Shown: positions 1 through 8,427, counted from the stretch's first letter. The stretch is DNA of 64,000 nucleotides from Photobacterium profundum (GCF_003026285.1 NZ_PYOD01000019.1:1-64000), one strand, 5' to 3'. The notes: generated from the sequence alone by a model not told the origin. Translations and numbers: made by a program.

Positions 1-2
1 GT

Positions 3-581
3 CAAGATTTGAAAGAGGATGATGCTGTGTTTAACCGCCTTGATGAGGGTGAATGGCTCACTCTTGAAAATGTTCGTCGTGCTGCGGATTCTTCCGATTG
101 GGAAGCCTTCTGTTTAGCAATGGGCGGTGTGTTCGTGCGTCGTAATGACCAAACCGTTAAGCCTGTTTATCAAGTGCCTACCATCATGGAAAAACTGATT
201 GATGAGTTTGGTGAAGAGCATACAACCACCCTAGCCTCTAAAACCCGTTACGGGGACGATGCCAACACTCGTGTGATTGGTGTGGTCTTCAAGGCTGCTT
301 ACCTTGCGACGCGTGGGCGTCAATGGAAAACCGAAAACAAAGAACAATTCCTTCGTGGCACCAAACGCATCATGACAGGTGTTACCGACATCTTTGAGGT
401 GTTAGAACGCGAAGGCGAATACCAACGTATGGCTGATGAGCAATACGATCAGTACCAACAATATTTACAACGTGTCGATGAGCTTACGGCTTTTGCTTTT
501 GATGAGTCGCAATGGCCTGCGTTCGTGGGCGCAGCCCATGACGTAGGTGATTTCGATTCATCCTTGGACTTGTGTCAATAA
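3..581 (+). CDS. Filamentous phage replication initiation protein, C-terminal part
   Basis: This is the 3' end of a gene that enters from the left; the reading frame is open to the window edge, so the TTG at 9 is not a true start. The visible 190 or so residues resemble the C-terminal region of the GpA-like rolling-circle replication endonucleases of vibrio filamentous phages (acidic, with a WLTLENVR segment and a RQWKTENKEQFL segment). The catalytic HUH and tyrosine motifs would lie upstream and cannot be seen. It would nick the double-stranded form to start rolling-circle synthesis. The next gene starts 31 bases downstream. Confidence 0.75.
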   Translation, partial: QDLKEDDAVFNRLDEGEWLTLENVRRAADSSDWEAFCLAMGGVFVRRNDQTVKPVYQVPTIMEKLIDEFGEEHTTTLASKTRYGDDANTRVIGVVFKAAYLATRGRQWKTENKEQFLRGTKRIMTGVTDIFEVLEREGEYQRMADEQYDQYQQYLQRVDELTAFAFDESQWPAFVGAAHDVGDFDSSLDLCQ

Positions 582-612
582 CTGTCACCCTTTTAAAAAT
601 TGGAGCACTCAA

Positions 613-942
613 ATGATTATCAAAGGACGCATCAACGATGCTGACGATATAGAGAAGAAAACGAATACCAATGAGAAAACGGGTGAATCCCGTGACTCTG
701 GCACAGTGAAACTGCAACTGTTTAACCCGTCTGAGGTGGTCGATTGCCGTGTATCTCCTGACGTATGGGATTCAATGGGCGGTGGTGCTGATTTACAGAA
801 AATCATCGATAAGAAAGTCGAGTTTAAGATCCAACACGTTGAACGTTCTTTTGCGGGTGACGGTGGCAAGCACGTGAGCTTTTCAGGCTGGCATTTGTTG
901 GCTGTTCCTTCACTTGAAAGCAAAACCACACAACAAGGCTAA
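613..942 (+). CDS. Phage ssDNA-binding protein (gV/RstB-like)
   Basis: A 109-residue protein directly after the replication gene, where filamentous phages encode the protein that coats the single-stranded genome before extrusion. The start at 613 is supported by a GGAG motif about 8 bases upstream; a longer open frame from 547 has no such site and overlaps the replication gene. The sequence is polar with alternating hydrophobic residues, suggesting a small beta barrel, and has no membrane segment. Assignment rests mainly on position and size. Confidence 0.65.
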   Translation: MIIKGRINDADDIEKKTNTNEKTGESRDSGTVKLQLFNPSEVVDCRVSPDVWDSMGGGADLQKIIDKKVEFKIQHVERSFAGDGGKHVSFSGWHLLAVPSLESKTTQQG

Positions 943-945
943 CCC

Positions 946-1044
946 ATGACGGACTTAAACCCCGAAGACATCACAAAGATTTTATTTTGTGTCGGTTTGG
1001 TCATTTGCTTCGCGCTTGGGGCGATTAAAGGCGGTCAACGATGA
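946..1044 (+). CDS. Small phage membrane protein (32 aa)
   Basis: The 32-residue frame starts three bases after the previous stop and overlaps the next start (ATGA). After a polar N-terminus it has one hydrophobic segment of about 17 residues, ending in a basic tail. Tiny one-helix proteins between the ssDNA-binding and coat genes are typical of inoviruses, where pVII and pIX form the tip that emerges first. Which of these it represents cannot be told from sequence. Confidence 0.6.
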   Translation: MTDLNPEDITKILFCVGLVICFALGAIKGGQR

Positions 1045-1148
1045 TTGAAATTGTTGCCTATCTGTTCGGGGCGTGGGGTTTAGGTTGGTGTTTTGGCTTC
1101 TCGATTCTAGCGTACAAAAAATTCATTGAAACTACTTACACCGGGTAA
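1041..1148 (+). CDS. Small phage membrane protein (35 aa)
   Basis: The 35-residue frame overlaps the upstream stop as ATGA, implying translational coupling. It is almost entirely hydrophobic and aromatic from residues 4 to 24, with a short basic tail. By position it is a pVII/pIX-like minor coat protein that sits in the inner membrane before assembly. It is followed 40 bases later by the major coat gene. Confidence 0.6.
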   Translation: MIEIVAYLFGAWGLGWCFGFSILAYKKFIETTYTG

Positions 1149-1188
1149 GTGTTTCTTATTTCAAACCCTCAATAATGAGAACAATACT

Positions 1189-1422
1189 ATGTCAAAGATT
1201 AAAACAGCGTTAACCGTTCACCAAAACAAACTAGTTGCAGCTGGCCTGATGGTTGTGTCGGGCTCTTCGTTTGCTGAAGGTACTGGCGCGGCTGCTGCGT
1301 TTACGGCTGTCGGTGCTCAAGTGACGGAATATGAAGGTTATACATGGCCTGTCATTCTGGCTGTAACGGGCGCATTTATCGGTATCAAACTGTTCAAGAA
1401 ATTCGTTAACAAAGCCGTTTAA
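1189..1422 (+). CDS. Major coat protein (pVIII-like)
   Basis: This 77-residue precursor has a basic N-terminus, a hydrophobic stretch and a signal-peptidase site after Ser-Phe-Ala. That leaves a mature protein of about 48 residues: an acidic-to-neutral amphipathic N-terminus with Ala-rich helix, one membrane segment (WPVILAVTGAFIGIKLF) and a Lys-rich C-terminus that would face the DNA. This is exactly the plan of filamentous phage pVIII. ATG 1189 is chosen because the hydrophobic signal follows it; a longer open frame from 1126 overlaps the upstream gene. A terminator follows, as expected for a gene needing high expression. Confidence 0.9.
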   Translation: MSKIKTALTVHQNKLVAAGLMVVSGSSFAEGTGAAAAFTAVGAQVTEYEGYTWPVILAVTGAFIGIKLFKKFVNKAV

Positions 1423-1457
1423 TCGAATAACCCTATCACTGCGTTATTCACATTCTG

Positions 1458-1480
1458 GGCGGCTTAGGTCGCCTTTTTTT
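1458..1480 (+). terminator. Intrinsic terminator between coat and pIII genes
   Basis: GGCGGC and GTCGCC pair around a TTAG loop (one G-T pair) and are followed by seven T. In Ff phages a terminator after gene VIII limits expression of gene III relative to the coat protein; this hairpin is in the same place. Confidence 0.85.
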
Positions 1481-1491
1481 ATGGGGTTAAT

Positions 1492-3486
1492 ATGTGTCGA
1501 TTACTTATCGTTTTCGTTCTTTTTTTTGGTTCTCTTCATTCATTTGCGGGTGTTGTTGCTGTTAATGGTCAATACCCATGTAATGTTGAAATGCCTAGTG
1601 CGGGCGCGCTTGGGCAGTGTTACGTTGATAGAGTACGAGTCTTTGGTTCTAGGGTTTTAGGTTTTACTCGGGATTCCAATAAAAGCCTAAGGCTTAAATT
1701 AGAGAATGGGCAGAGGCCATGGCTTTATTTTAGTGGTCAAGATGATGCTCCCGAGCCTGAGGATAAGTATTGTGATACCGCAGCAGGAAAAGGCGCATTA
1801 AGTAGTGCCATTAGTGCTTGTATGGATAACCCTCCAATGGGTTATGAAAATACCCATAGTTATTCTTGTAGCAATCAGGCAAAAGCTATCTTAGGCGGCT
1901 GTAATTCAAAGCCTATTGATAAACCTTGTACGGGGGATGCCTGTAGTGGTTCAGGCGGAGATGGCGACAGTGGCGACGGTGGCGATGGTGGCTCTTCATC
2001 CGGTGGCGGTTCAAGTGGTGGCGATGGTGGTTCTTCATCCGGTGGCGGCTCATCTGGCGGTGATGGTTCTGGCAATGGTGGCGGGAACAAAGGCGAAAAA
2101 GGTGACAAGGGAGATAAAGGCGATACAGGAGAAGCAGGCAAAGACGGTATCGATGGGGAAAAAGGTACTGACGGCATAGATGGTATAAATGGAAAAGATG
2201 GAATAAACGGGGCTGATGGTCGCGATGGCGTTGACGGTTTAAATGGCTCAAATGGTCGTGACGGTGTTGATGGTGAACGTGGTGCATCGGGTAAAAATGG
2301 CATTGATGGTGTTAATGGTTTAAATGCCGAACCCGCTGATCTTCGGCCTGTATTAAATAGCATTAGCAGTTTAAAGAGTTTTAATGCCAGTGAGTTTAAT
2401 TCTGCTGCTGCAAGTCGTCGTAATTTAAGCTCTAGCCTTGATTCCATATCAGCGTTAACCAGTGGCTTGGGTGGCAATATTGATGCGCTGAAAGTCTCAA
2501 ATAAAAACGCCCTATCCGATGTTAAAAATGCCACGGATAGCTTGGGCGCTAAATCCGATGAGCAAACCGCCTATCAAAAAATCATTGCTGACAAAATGGC
2601 AGAGCTTAACGATAGCTTTGGCGTGGGTATTCCTGAACTCGATAAGAAGTCTGAGCGTAATAATCAGTTACTCGATGACATAAAAAAAATGACTGAAACT
2701 AATGCTGATGTTTTAACTGCTGAAAATCAAGCCCAGTTAGATAAAGCCTTCGCGCAATTTGATGAAACCAAAAAACAAACCGACCTACTGTCGAATATAA
2801 AAGAATTAACCGCAGAACTCGGGGATAACTCGGTCACTGATAATGAATTGAAGTCGGTGAATGACAAACTCGCCCAAATGAATAATCAATTAAGTTCGAG
2901 TAACAATAAGCTAGATTCTATTGATAAAACGCTGTCTGACAATGACAAAAAAGATGATAGCCGTACCGCTCAGTTATTAGCTGGCCTTGCAAATAACAAT
3001 GCTCAAGGTGAAAGCCGTTGGCGTGAAATGCGTGACCAATACAAACAAGGCAATGATGATTTAATTGATGCCGTTGGTGGTGTCGAAGGTGCTATCGATG
3101 AACAAACTGACCGCTTATTAGAAACAGGATTAACAGCTGGCGGTGTGAATGGTACGGCAAATAAATCCAACGGTATTGTTGACGGCATAATGGATGATGC
3201 ATTGGGACAATATGTTGAGGCCATTGAATCCTCTACTGATGACATTGCGTTAAACGAATCCAGTTTCTCGGTGCTTCAAGATAGATTCAATGCCTTGGTG
3301 GGTGTGAACTCCACTTGTGTCTCAATGAAATTCGGCATGTTAAACATTACCTGTGAAGCCTCTGACCGCTTTAAACAGTATTTCGGTTTCATCCTGTATT
3401 TCCTCACCATGCTGACACTCTACGATATTTTATTCACGGGCATCACGCCTGATCCTGCACGCGCCCCTGGTCGAAAGAGGTTCTAA
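1492..3486 (+). CDS. Minor coat/adsorption protein (pIII-like) with collagen-like stalk
   Basis: This 664-residue protein lies between pVIII and pVI, the place of pIII, which binds the host receptor and releases the virion. It has a signal peptide (residues 1-20), a Cys-containing N-terminal domain to about residue 150, a Gly/Ser-rich linker, and then about 25 Gly-X-Y triplets (roughly residues 200-280, many GxD and GKD units). A long helical, Asp/Asn/Lys-rich region follows to about 560, then a C-terminal Cys pair and a membrane anchor near 635-655. The collagen-like part is unusual for pIII and probably forms a trimeric stalk. Antisense frames through it are compositional artefacts. Confidence 0.8.
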   Translation: MCRLLIVFVLFFGSLHSFAGVVAVNGQYPCNVEMPSAGALGQCYVDRVRVFGSRVLGFTRDSNKSLRLKLENGQRPWLYFSGQDDAPEPEDKYCDTAAGKGALSSAISACMDNPPMGYENTHSYSCSNQAKAILGGCNSKPIDKPCTGDACSGSGGDGDSGDGGDGGSSSGGGSSGGDGGSSSGGGSSGGDGSGNGGGNKGEKGDKGDKGDTGEAGKDGIDGEKGTDGIDGINGKDGINGADGRDGVDGLNGSNGRDGVDGERGASGKNGIDGVNGLNAEPADLRPVLNSISSLKSFNASEFNSAAASRRNLSSSLDSISALTSGLGGNIDALKVSNKNALSDVKNATDSLGAKSDEQTAYQKIIADKMAELNDSFGVGIPELDKKSERNNQLLDDIKKMTETNADVLTAENQAQLDKAFAQFDETKKQTDLLSNIKELTAELGDNSVTDNELKSVNDKLAQMNNQLSSSNNKLDSIDKTLSDNDKKDDSRTAQLLAGLANNNAQGESRWREMRDQYKQGNDDLIDAVGGVEGAIDEQTDRLLETGLTAGGVNGTANKSNGIVDGIMDDALGQYVEAIESSTDDIALNESSFSVLQDRFNALVGVNSTCVSMKFGMLNITCEASDRFKQYFGFILYFLTMLTLYDILFTGITPDPARAPGRKRF

Positions 3487-3490
3487 ATTT

Positions 3491-3859
3491 ATGATCCAGT
3501 TTGCTATTTTACCTATCCTCGCAACGGTCTCAGAAGCATTGGCTATTCCTGCCCTTGTGACGTCTATTTTCGCAATCGCGACGACGGTCTTTGCATGGTT
3601 TGCGACGTGGTTTACCAAGAAAATTGCGATCAATTTAACGATACTCACACTGATTCTCGGGCTCGCCTTTGCGGCATTTGTCGCCATTGAAACTATGGTG
3701 TTGGGTTTGTCGTATGTTGCCCCCGAAGGGCTGGTCAAAGGGTTCGGAATGATAGTCCCAAGCAACCTTATTCCTTGTGCGTCCACGGTTTTCTCTGCGC
3801 GTGTCGTGCGTTGGGTGTGGGAATGGAAAGCTTACACCATCAATATGATGGCAAGCTAG
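3491..3859 (+). CDS. Minor coat protein pVI-like
   Basis: The 122-residue protein begins four bases after the pIII stop and has at least three hydrophobic segments (about residues 1-25, 27-42 and 48-75) and no signal peptide cleavage site. In inoviruses the gene between pIII and Zot encodes pVI, a membrane protein that caps the trailing end of the virion with pIII. Size, hydrophobicity and position agree. Confidence 0.75.
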   Translation: MIQFAILPILATVSEALAIPALVTSIFAIATTVFAWFATWFTKKIAINLTILTLILGLAFAAFVAIETMVLGLSYVAPEGLVKGFGMIVPSNLIPCASTVFSARVVRWVWEWKAYTINMMAS

Positions 3860-3867
3860 GAGGTGTT

Positions 3868-4941
3868 ATGGCTGTTTATGTTGTAACAGGAAAACTGGGT
3901 GGCGGTAAGTCCATTATGTCCGTGGCGCGTATTCAGGAGCGTCTGCAAAAAGGCTGTAAGGTCGCGACCAATCTGGATTTGAATTTGGTGGCACTGCTAG
4001 GACGAAAAGCCAAGCAAAGCCGTGTACTACGTGTACCGGATAAACCCTGTCTGGATGATTTACTCGCCATAGGAAAAGGCAACCTAACACTCGGCAAACC
4101 GATATTTGATGAAAGTAAAAACGGATTATTGGTGTTGGATGAGTGTGGTACGTGGTTCAACTCCCGTTCGTGGAATGACAAAGGCCGACAAGAAATTATT
4201 AACTGGCTGCTTCATGCCCGAAAATTGGGTTGGGACATTATTTTCATCGTTCAACACCTTTCAATCATTGATAAACAAGCCCGTTTAACCTTGGCTGAGC
4301 ATGTGGTTTTTTGTAAGCGAACGGATCGCATTATGATCCCTTTAGTGGGTACGTTAATCAAAGCCTTTACAGGTAATGCGGTTCGATTGCCTAAAGTGCA
4401 CATGGGTATTGTGAAATACGGTGACGAACAAAATGCGCTAACCGTTGACCGTTGGAGTTGTTGGGGCGCGGGGTTGTATTCGGCTTACGATACACGGCAG
4501 GTATTTTCCCACAATTATGATCATGGTGTGTTCTCGTACTTGCCGCCTTATTACACCAATTACCGTTATCGCGTTCCAATGACAGTCAGGAATATTATGC
4601 GTATTACTAAAATTTACTTTAAAACAATTTCTCGCCCGTTGGCGTTCTTGGCGGGTATCGCTGTCTCCTACTTCATTTTTGATTCTGGTAATGATGGGAT
4701 TATCTCGCAAGCGGTTGCCAGCGTAGAATCAGTGGATGTCTCAACGTACAAAAATTATAAGATTGTGTCTTATTCTAAAATGCCCAATGCCACGCCTTTC
4801 TATACGCTCAAGCTCGATGACAAAATCATTACTTCCGATGCGCTTACAAAATTAGGGTTAACTCTAACCAATGTGTCTCGCTGTCAGTTGAAGATCACCA
4901 ACCAAAAGCAAGAATCACTTTCTCTAATGTGTGGACGCTAA
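3868..4941 (+). CDS. zot: Zot/pI-like phage assembly ATPase
   Basis: A 357-residue Zonula occludens toxin family protein. A Walker A motif (GKLGGGKS) lies at residues 8-15 and a Walker B-like LLVLDECG at about 88-95. The typical Zot N-terminal P-loop domain is followed by one membrane segment near 255-275 and a periplasmic tail with two cysteines near the C-terminus. pI/Zot drives virion extrusion through the inner membrane and contacts the outer-membrane secretin. ATG 3868 has a strong AGGAGG site; an upstream in-frame start at 3775 overlaps pVI and is not used here. The secretin gene follows one base after the stop. Confidence 0.95.
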   Translation: MAVYVVTGKLGGGKSIMSVARIQERLQKGCKVATNLDLNLVALLGRKAKQSRVLRVPDKPCLDDLLAIGKGNLTLGKPIFDESKNGLLVLDECGTWFNSRSWNDKGRQEIINWLLHARKLGWDIIFIVQHLSIIDKQARLTLAEHVVFCKRTDRIMIPLVGTLIKAFTGNAVRLPKVHMGIVKYGDEQNALTVDRWSCWGAGLYSAYDTRQVFSHNYDHGVFSYLPPYYTNYRYRVPMTVRNIMRITKIYFKTISRPLAFLAGIAVSYFIFDSGNDGIISQAVASVESVDVSTYKNYKIVSYSKMPNATPFYTLKLDDKIITSDALTKLGLTLTNVSRCQLKITNQKQESLSLMCGR

Positions 4942-4942
4942 T

Positions 4943-6163
4943 ATGAAACGTTTCTTTTTCCTTGTTGCTCTAGTTCTTGCCCTGCCCGTTAATGCCAAGT
5001 TAATTGACGGATTTGAGGCGCACAATATGCCGATTACTGAATTTGTCGATTGGTACTCTGACGCGCTGAAATTGAATGTGATTGTTGATGAGGGTGTTAA
5101 AGGCGCGGTGTCCTTCTCTGCACCCGAATTAGATACTACTGACTTTCAGCCTTTTGTTGATGCGGTACTGGTTTCAAATGGCTTTAAAATGACGCCTGAT
5201 GACGGTTTTTACCGTTTATCACTGGTCGGTATCAATGATGCCAATAAAGATGAAAAGCTGGTTATCGTACCGCCAGTGACAAAGTTCTATGATTTGAATT
5301 ATGTTGAAAACGTCAAGATAAGTGACTTGATTCAAGCGGTATTGACGGCTTATTCAAAGAATACAGGTGAGATGCAAACTGCCTACTCGGTGATTACTTT
5401 ACCCAATATCAACGCAATGATTGTTACGGGGTCACCTTCTCAGTTGACGCAAATTGATAATCTGATTAAGCGTGTTGATGTCAGGCGTAAACAGGTGTTG
5501 ATTGATGCGGTTGTGATGGATACCCGCCTTGGTGACAGTGAATCTATTGGCGTAAGTTTGGATGTGTTGTTAGAAGGTGCGGGATTTCGTTTAATCTCCA
5601 ATCCTGTCTCGTCGATTAAGGAATCGTTTAAAGGCGGCAATATCATTTATGACAAAGGTGATGTGAGTGCCTTGGTGACGGCCATTACGCAAAACCAGAA
5701 TACCAAGCTCTTGTCTAAACCTTATCTGTTGGTGATGGACAGAGAAAAAGGCTCTATTAATGTGGGTCAGAACGTGCCCTTCTTAGTCTCCACTGAAACC
5801 TCAAACAATGGATCATTAGTACAAAAAATTGAACGTCAAAATGTGGGGCTGGGTTTGAGTGTTGTGCCTCATATCGTGAATGATTCGGTGGTACTAGGCA
5901 TAAATCAAACATCATCGAGTGTGTCAGACAGTGATATCGCCTCTGATATTATTACCAACAATCGAGAAATTAATACGGTTGTTCAAGTGCTCGATGGTCA
6001 GTCTATTATCTTGGGTGGTTTGGTGTCGGATGAGTCGAGAAAATCAGAATCTGGTGTGCCGCTATTGAAAGATATACCGTGGATTGGGGGGTTATTTAGA
6101 ACAACTTCTGATAAGTCGGTAAGCTCTCAAATGTCCGTATTAATCAAGGTCACGGTAATATAA
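4943..6163 (+). CDS. Phage secretin (pIV-like), outer-membrane export channel
   Basis: This 406-residue protein has a signal peptide (residues 1-18), N-terminal N0/N1-type domains and a C-terminal secretin domain from about residue 170. The latter carries conserved segments such as VPFLVS and ILGGLVSDE and the final GLFRT region. Secretins of filamentous phages form the gated outer-membrane pore for virion exit, working with Zot/pI. Many vibrio filamentous phages, such as CTX, lack this gene and use the host type II secretin EpsD; this one carries its own. The gene starts immediately after zot. Confidence 0.93.
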   Translation: MKRFFFLVALVLALPVNAKLIDGFEAHNMPITEFVDWYSDALKLNVIVDEGVKGAVSFSAPELDTTDFQPFVDAVLVSNGFKMTPDDGFYRLSLVGINDANKDEKLVIVPPVTKFYDLNYVENVKISDLIQAVLTAYSKNTGEMQTAYSVITLPNINAMIVTGSPSQLTQIDNLIKRVDVRRKQVLIDAVVMDTRLGDSESIGVSLDVLLEGAGFRLISNPVSSIKESFKGGNIIYDKGDVSALVTAITQNQNTKLLSKPYLLVMDREKGSINVGQNVPFLVSTETSNNGSLVQKIERQNVGLGLSVVPHIVNDSVVLGINQTSSSVSDSDIASDIITNNREINTVVQVLDGQSIILGGLVSDESRKSESGVPLLKDIPWIGGLFRTTSDKSVSSQMSVLIKVTVI

Positions 6164-6687
6164 CATTTCTGGTATGTTATTTTTTGACATACCAGTATGT
6201 CATCTTTTAACGTACCTTTTCATTTACGAAGTCTACCTTCGCCTAGTTCCTGAGCTTCATAAAATGGCGTAGCCATATAAGACCACGCTCTACACTCCAA
6301 TTTTTCGACATAGCTAGCTGGTCGAAACAGTTACTGACTCAAAAATCCGCATTAACCGCCCTTCACACTGCCAAGCCGCTTTTGCTCTTAGCTAAACAAC
6401 TAGCACTATATTTTGACTAATAAATCATCAGATTATAACAATTCTGAATTGATAACATGATCAATATCATATGCATTAATATTGCTGCGAGATTTCGTAC
6501 ATCAAATGTATAACTTTTTGTACATAAAGAGCTAAAATAGCAATCACCAAACGTTAAAGGGGCTTGTGTGGTTCTTTACCCTGCTAAGTCAGATATTTAA
6601 CGCAATGAATATCCATAAAAGATTGTTCAGTTTGTTTTGCAGTTATGAGTTCACTTAGATTTATCGATATTGGAAATAGGAGGATTT
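6164..6687. other. Non-coding inovirus intergenic region with hairpins
   Basis: About 520 bases without a supported gene. It holds a hairpin right after the secretin stop (GGTATGT pairing with ACATACC, 6171-6194, followed by a second GACATAC/GTATGTC pair), an ATGGC/GCCAT hairpin (6264-6276) and a strong near-palindrome TTTCGAC...GTCGAAA (6303-6327) around AGCTAGCT. Filamentous phage intergenic regions carry hairpins for packaging, origins and sometimes Xer attachment, so these are candidates. The right part is AT-rich and probably holds the promoter of the Kiwa cargo. Confidence 0.5.
6303..6327. repeat. Near-palindromic hairpin in phage intergenic region
   Basis: TTTCGAC and GTCGAAA form a 7-bp perfect stem around an inner AGCTAGCT palindrome. 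It could be an inovirus replication-origin or packaging hairpin; no T-run follows, so a simple terminator is less likely. Confidence 0.45.
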
Positions 6688-7299
6688 ATGAATAGAAGGA
6701 GCAAAACAAGGTTAGTTTCATCAATCGCCATTTTCATTAGCGGATATACTCCTTTATTTTTAATTATGATTATTAAAGATATTAAGGACTTTGTATGGTA
6801 TGAGAAAACATTGGAAACACCTTTTTTTTGGGTTAGTAACATTAAAATACCGTATTGGGTAACAGTAACTAATTCAGACGTTGTAATCACTCTAATAATA
6901 CTATCTATAATAAGCCTTTTATTACTTGGGTATGTACTGGGTAATATAACAAAGGACCCATTTGATATAACAGTAATCTCGGCAAAATGTCGTTCTAGTG
7001 AAGTGGTTAATTATACTATTCCATACATGATTTCTTTTGTCGCTTTTGATTTGAGCAAGTGGCAAGACATCTTTTCTCTAGCATTGTTTCTGAGTGTTCT
7101 TTGTTTACTTTCAATTAGGAGTCAAAGTGTCTTTATTAACCCTATTTTGGCTGCTATTGGATATGGACTATATGATTGTAGCTATAACGAAGGTGATCAA
7201 GTAAAAGAATGCGTAATGCTATCAAGAAATGACCTACTAGCTAATACAAAAGAGAAATTTGTTAAGTTAAATAACTATATGGGAATAATCTCAAAGTAA
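6688..7299 (+). CDS. kwaA: Kiwa defence membrane protein KwaA (probable)
   Basis: A 203-residue protein with four hydrophobic segments (about residues 10-28, 65-88, 108-125 and 130-150) and a polar C-terminal tail. It is followed 10 bases later by a DUF4868-like protein. This two-gene order and these sizes match the Kiwa anti-phage system, in which KwaA is a small multi-pass inner-membrane sensor partnered with KwaB. Start 6688 is fixed by AGGAGG seven bases upstream; an earlier in-frame TTG has no such site. AT-rich composition unlike the phage genes to its left suggests separate acquisition. KwaA is identified mostly by partner and topology. Confidence 0.65.
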   Translation: MNRRSKTRLVSSIAIFISGYTPLFLIMIIKDIKDFVWYEKTLETPFFWVSNIKIPYWVTVTNSDVVITLIILSIISLLLLGYVLGNITKDPFDITVISAKCRSSEVVNYTIPYMISFVAFDLSKWQDIFSLALFLSVLCLLSIRSQSVFINPILAAIGYGLYDCSYNEGDQVKECVMLSRNDLLANTKEKFVKLNNYMGIISK

Positions 7300-7309
7300 G
7301 GAATGTTGG

Positions 7310-8284
7310 ATGCAAAGTAAACTGCAAACCCTTGAAAATATTAAAAATGTAGATTTTGGATCAATAGCCAGTCGTTTATGGGTGATAAAGAAAAATAGCA
7401 GAGCTGGTGTGAATAATTATAAAGCACTATCTGCATCAATTGATGGGTTAAATAATGATCTAGTTGGGGCATTAAAAAAATTCTTTTGTGGTACTCAAAA
7501 CTCTGTCGAACCAATTAGAAATTTAGCTGCATACTCAGCTCTTACTGTTGATACTGATGAAGATAGAGCTTTAGTCCATAGCATCCAAGAAACTGATTTT
7601 TTAACGATTATAACTAAAGTTCGTCAAGGTGCAGATAATGAACCTGTTGAAAACATTCAAGAGTTCAATAATGCATGGGCTCTAGTTGTTGAGTTTACAT
7701 TGGAAAATCATACATTTTATGCATTTTCTAAAGTTAAAGGTGGCTGGAACCTAAAGCGAACATCATCAGCTAAAAATTGGATTTTCAGTGATGGTGATTT
7801 TAAAAAAGTAGAAGTTGATAAAATTTTCACTTTCAGAGATTACTTTGACTTTATTGCATATGGTGATGACGTATTTATTAGAGATAAAGCAAACTATGAA
7901 TTAGGACTTAACATTCGAGAAGGATTAGAAGCTAAAAGAGATGTCCTTGTTGATGCATTAGCTGAGCAAGGAATTATTACTTCTGTAGACGATTTGAAAA
8001 TTGCTATTGGAACCAACAAAACCTTATTGAGGCGACTCGTAGCTGTTGAAGAGACTCGATACTATGAAGACCAACAGTTTATTGAGGAAATGAAAGAAGT
8101 TGTTGATAAACATGGCTGGCATTCAAATCTCACTGTTGATGATAATGGTAAGTTTATAATTGATGAAAATAATATTGACCTCTTCTTAAAGTTAATAAAT
8201 GACAAAAGATTCATCTCTCTAATTAAAAAGCAGATGGTTGATGCAGATACTGTTGAAGTTGTTAAGCAAGAAGTTACGGAATAG
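7310..8284 (+). CDS. kwaB: Kiwa defence protein KwaB (DUF4868-like)
   Basis: A 324-residue soluble protein. Its central part (about residues 120-205) has features I associate with DUF4868/KwaB: an 'ALVVEFTLENHTFYAF' strand pair, a YAFSKVKGGW segment, and then a FRDYFDFIAYGDDVFIRDK segment and NYELGLNIREGL. No signal peptide or membrane segment. In Kiwa, KwaB is the effector partner of the KwaA membrane protein and restricts infecting phage DNA late in infection. The RBS AAGGA lies before ATG 7310. It is carried immediately downstream of a filamentous phage secretin gene, so it would be a prophage-borne defence. Confirmation needs a profile search against KwaB. Confidence 0.75.
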   Translation: MQSKLQTLENIKNVDFGSIASRLWVIKKNSRAGVNNYKALSASIDGLNNDLVGALKKFFCGTQNSVEPIRNLAAYSALTVDTDEDRALVHSIQETDFLTIITKVRQGADNEPVENIQEFNNAWALVVEFTLENHTFYAFSKVKGGWNLKRTSSAKNWIFSDGDFKKVEVDKIFTFRDYFDFIAYGDDVFIRDKANYELGLNIREGLEAKRDVLVDALAEQGIITSVDDLKIAIGTNKTLLRRLVAVEETRYYEDQQFIEEMKEVVDKHGWHSNLTVDDNGKFIIDENNIDLFLKLINDKRFISLIKKQMVDADTVEVVKQEVTE

Positions 8285-8290
8285 CGACTA

Positions 8291-8340
8291 GTATGTTTAA
8301 CCTTACTCCGTTTAGTAATACGGGGAAAGGTTAAACATAC
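8291..8340. repeat. Long inverted repeat after kwaB
   Basis: A perfect 14-bp stem (GTATGTTTAACCTT at 8291-8304 with its complement at 8327-8340) and a shorter inner CCG/CGG pairing enclose an AT-rich loop, starting six bases after the kwaB stop. It is not followed by a T-run in either direction. It may terminate or stabilise the kwaAB message, or be a recombination or attachment structure. Confidence 0.6.
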
Positions 8341-8427
8341 GTTTACGGCCATCATTCTGGTTTTGGTTAAGTTATATCTTGGGGCATTAAATAAAAATGT
8401 TAAGCAATAGTCATATATTGAGGTTTT

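Larger units (their letters stand above)
1..6687 (+). mobile_element. Filamentous (inovirus-type) prophage, left end outside window
   Basis: The order replication protein, ssDNA-binding protein, two tiny membrane proteins, major coat, pIII-like, pVI, Zot/pI and secretin is the classic Inoviridae layout. All genes are on the + strand with short or negative spacing. A terminator follows the coat gene, and a hairpin-rich non-coding stretch follows the secretin gene. The left boundary and the start of the replication gene lie outside the window. The right boundary is not certain: the Kiwa cargo and the DUF3653-type regulators downstream could belong to this phage. No integrase is visible, which fits Xer/dif-dependent integration, known for many vibrio filamentous phages, but no dif core was recognised. 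Confidence 0.9.

Noticed and set aside
1875..2534. Long antisense open frames (219 and 124 aa) opposite the pIII-like gene
   Set aside because: They come from the Gly/Asp/Ser-rich triplet repeats read in reverse and give Pro/Ser- or His-rich low-complexity sequence with no RBS.
6164..6687. dif/Xer site in the filamentous prophage
   Set aside because: No sequence close to the vibrio dif core (TTATGTTAAAT arm) was found, so no attachment site is claimed.
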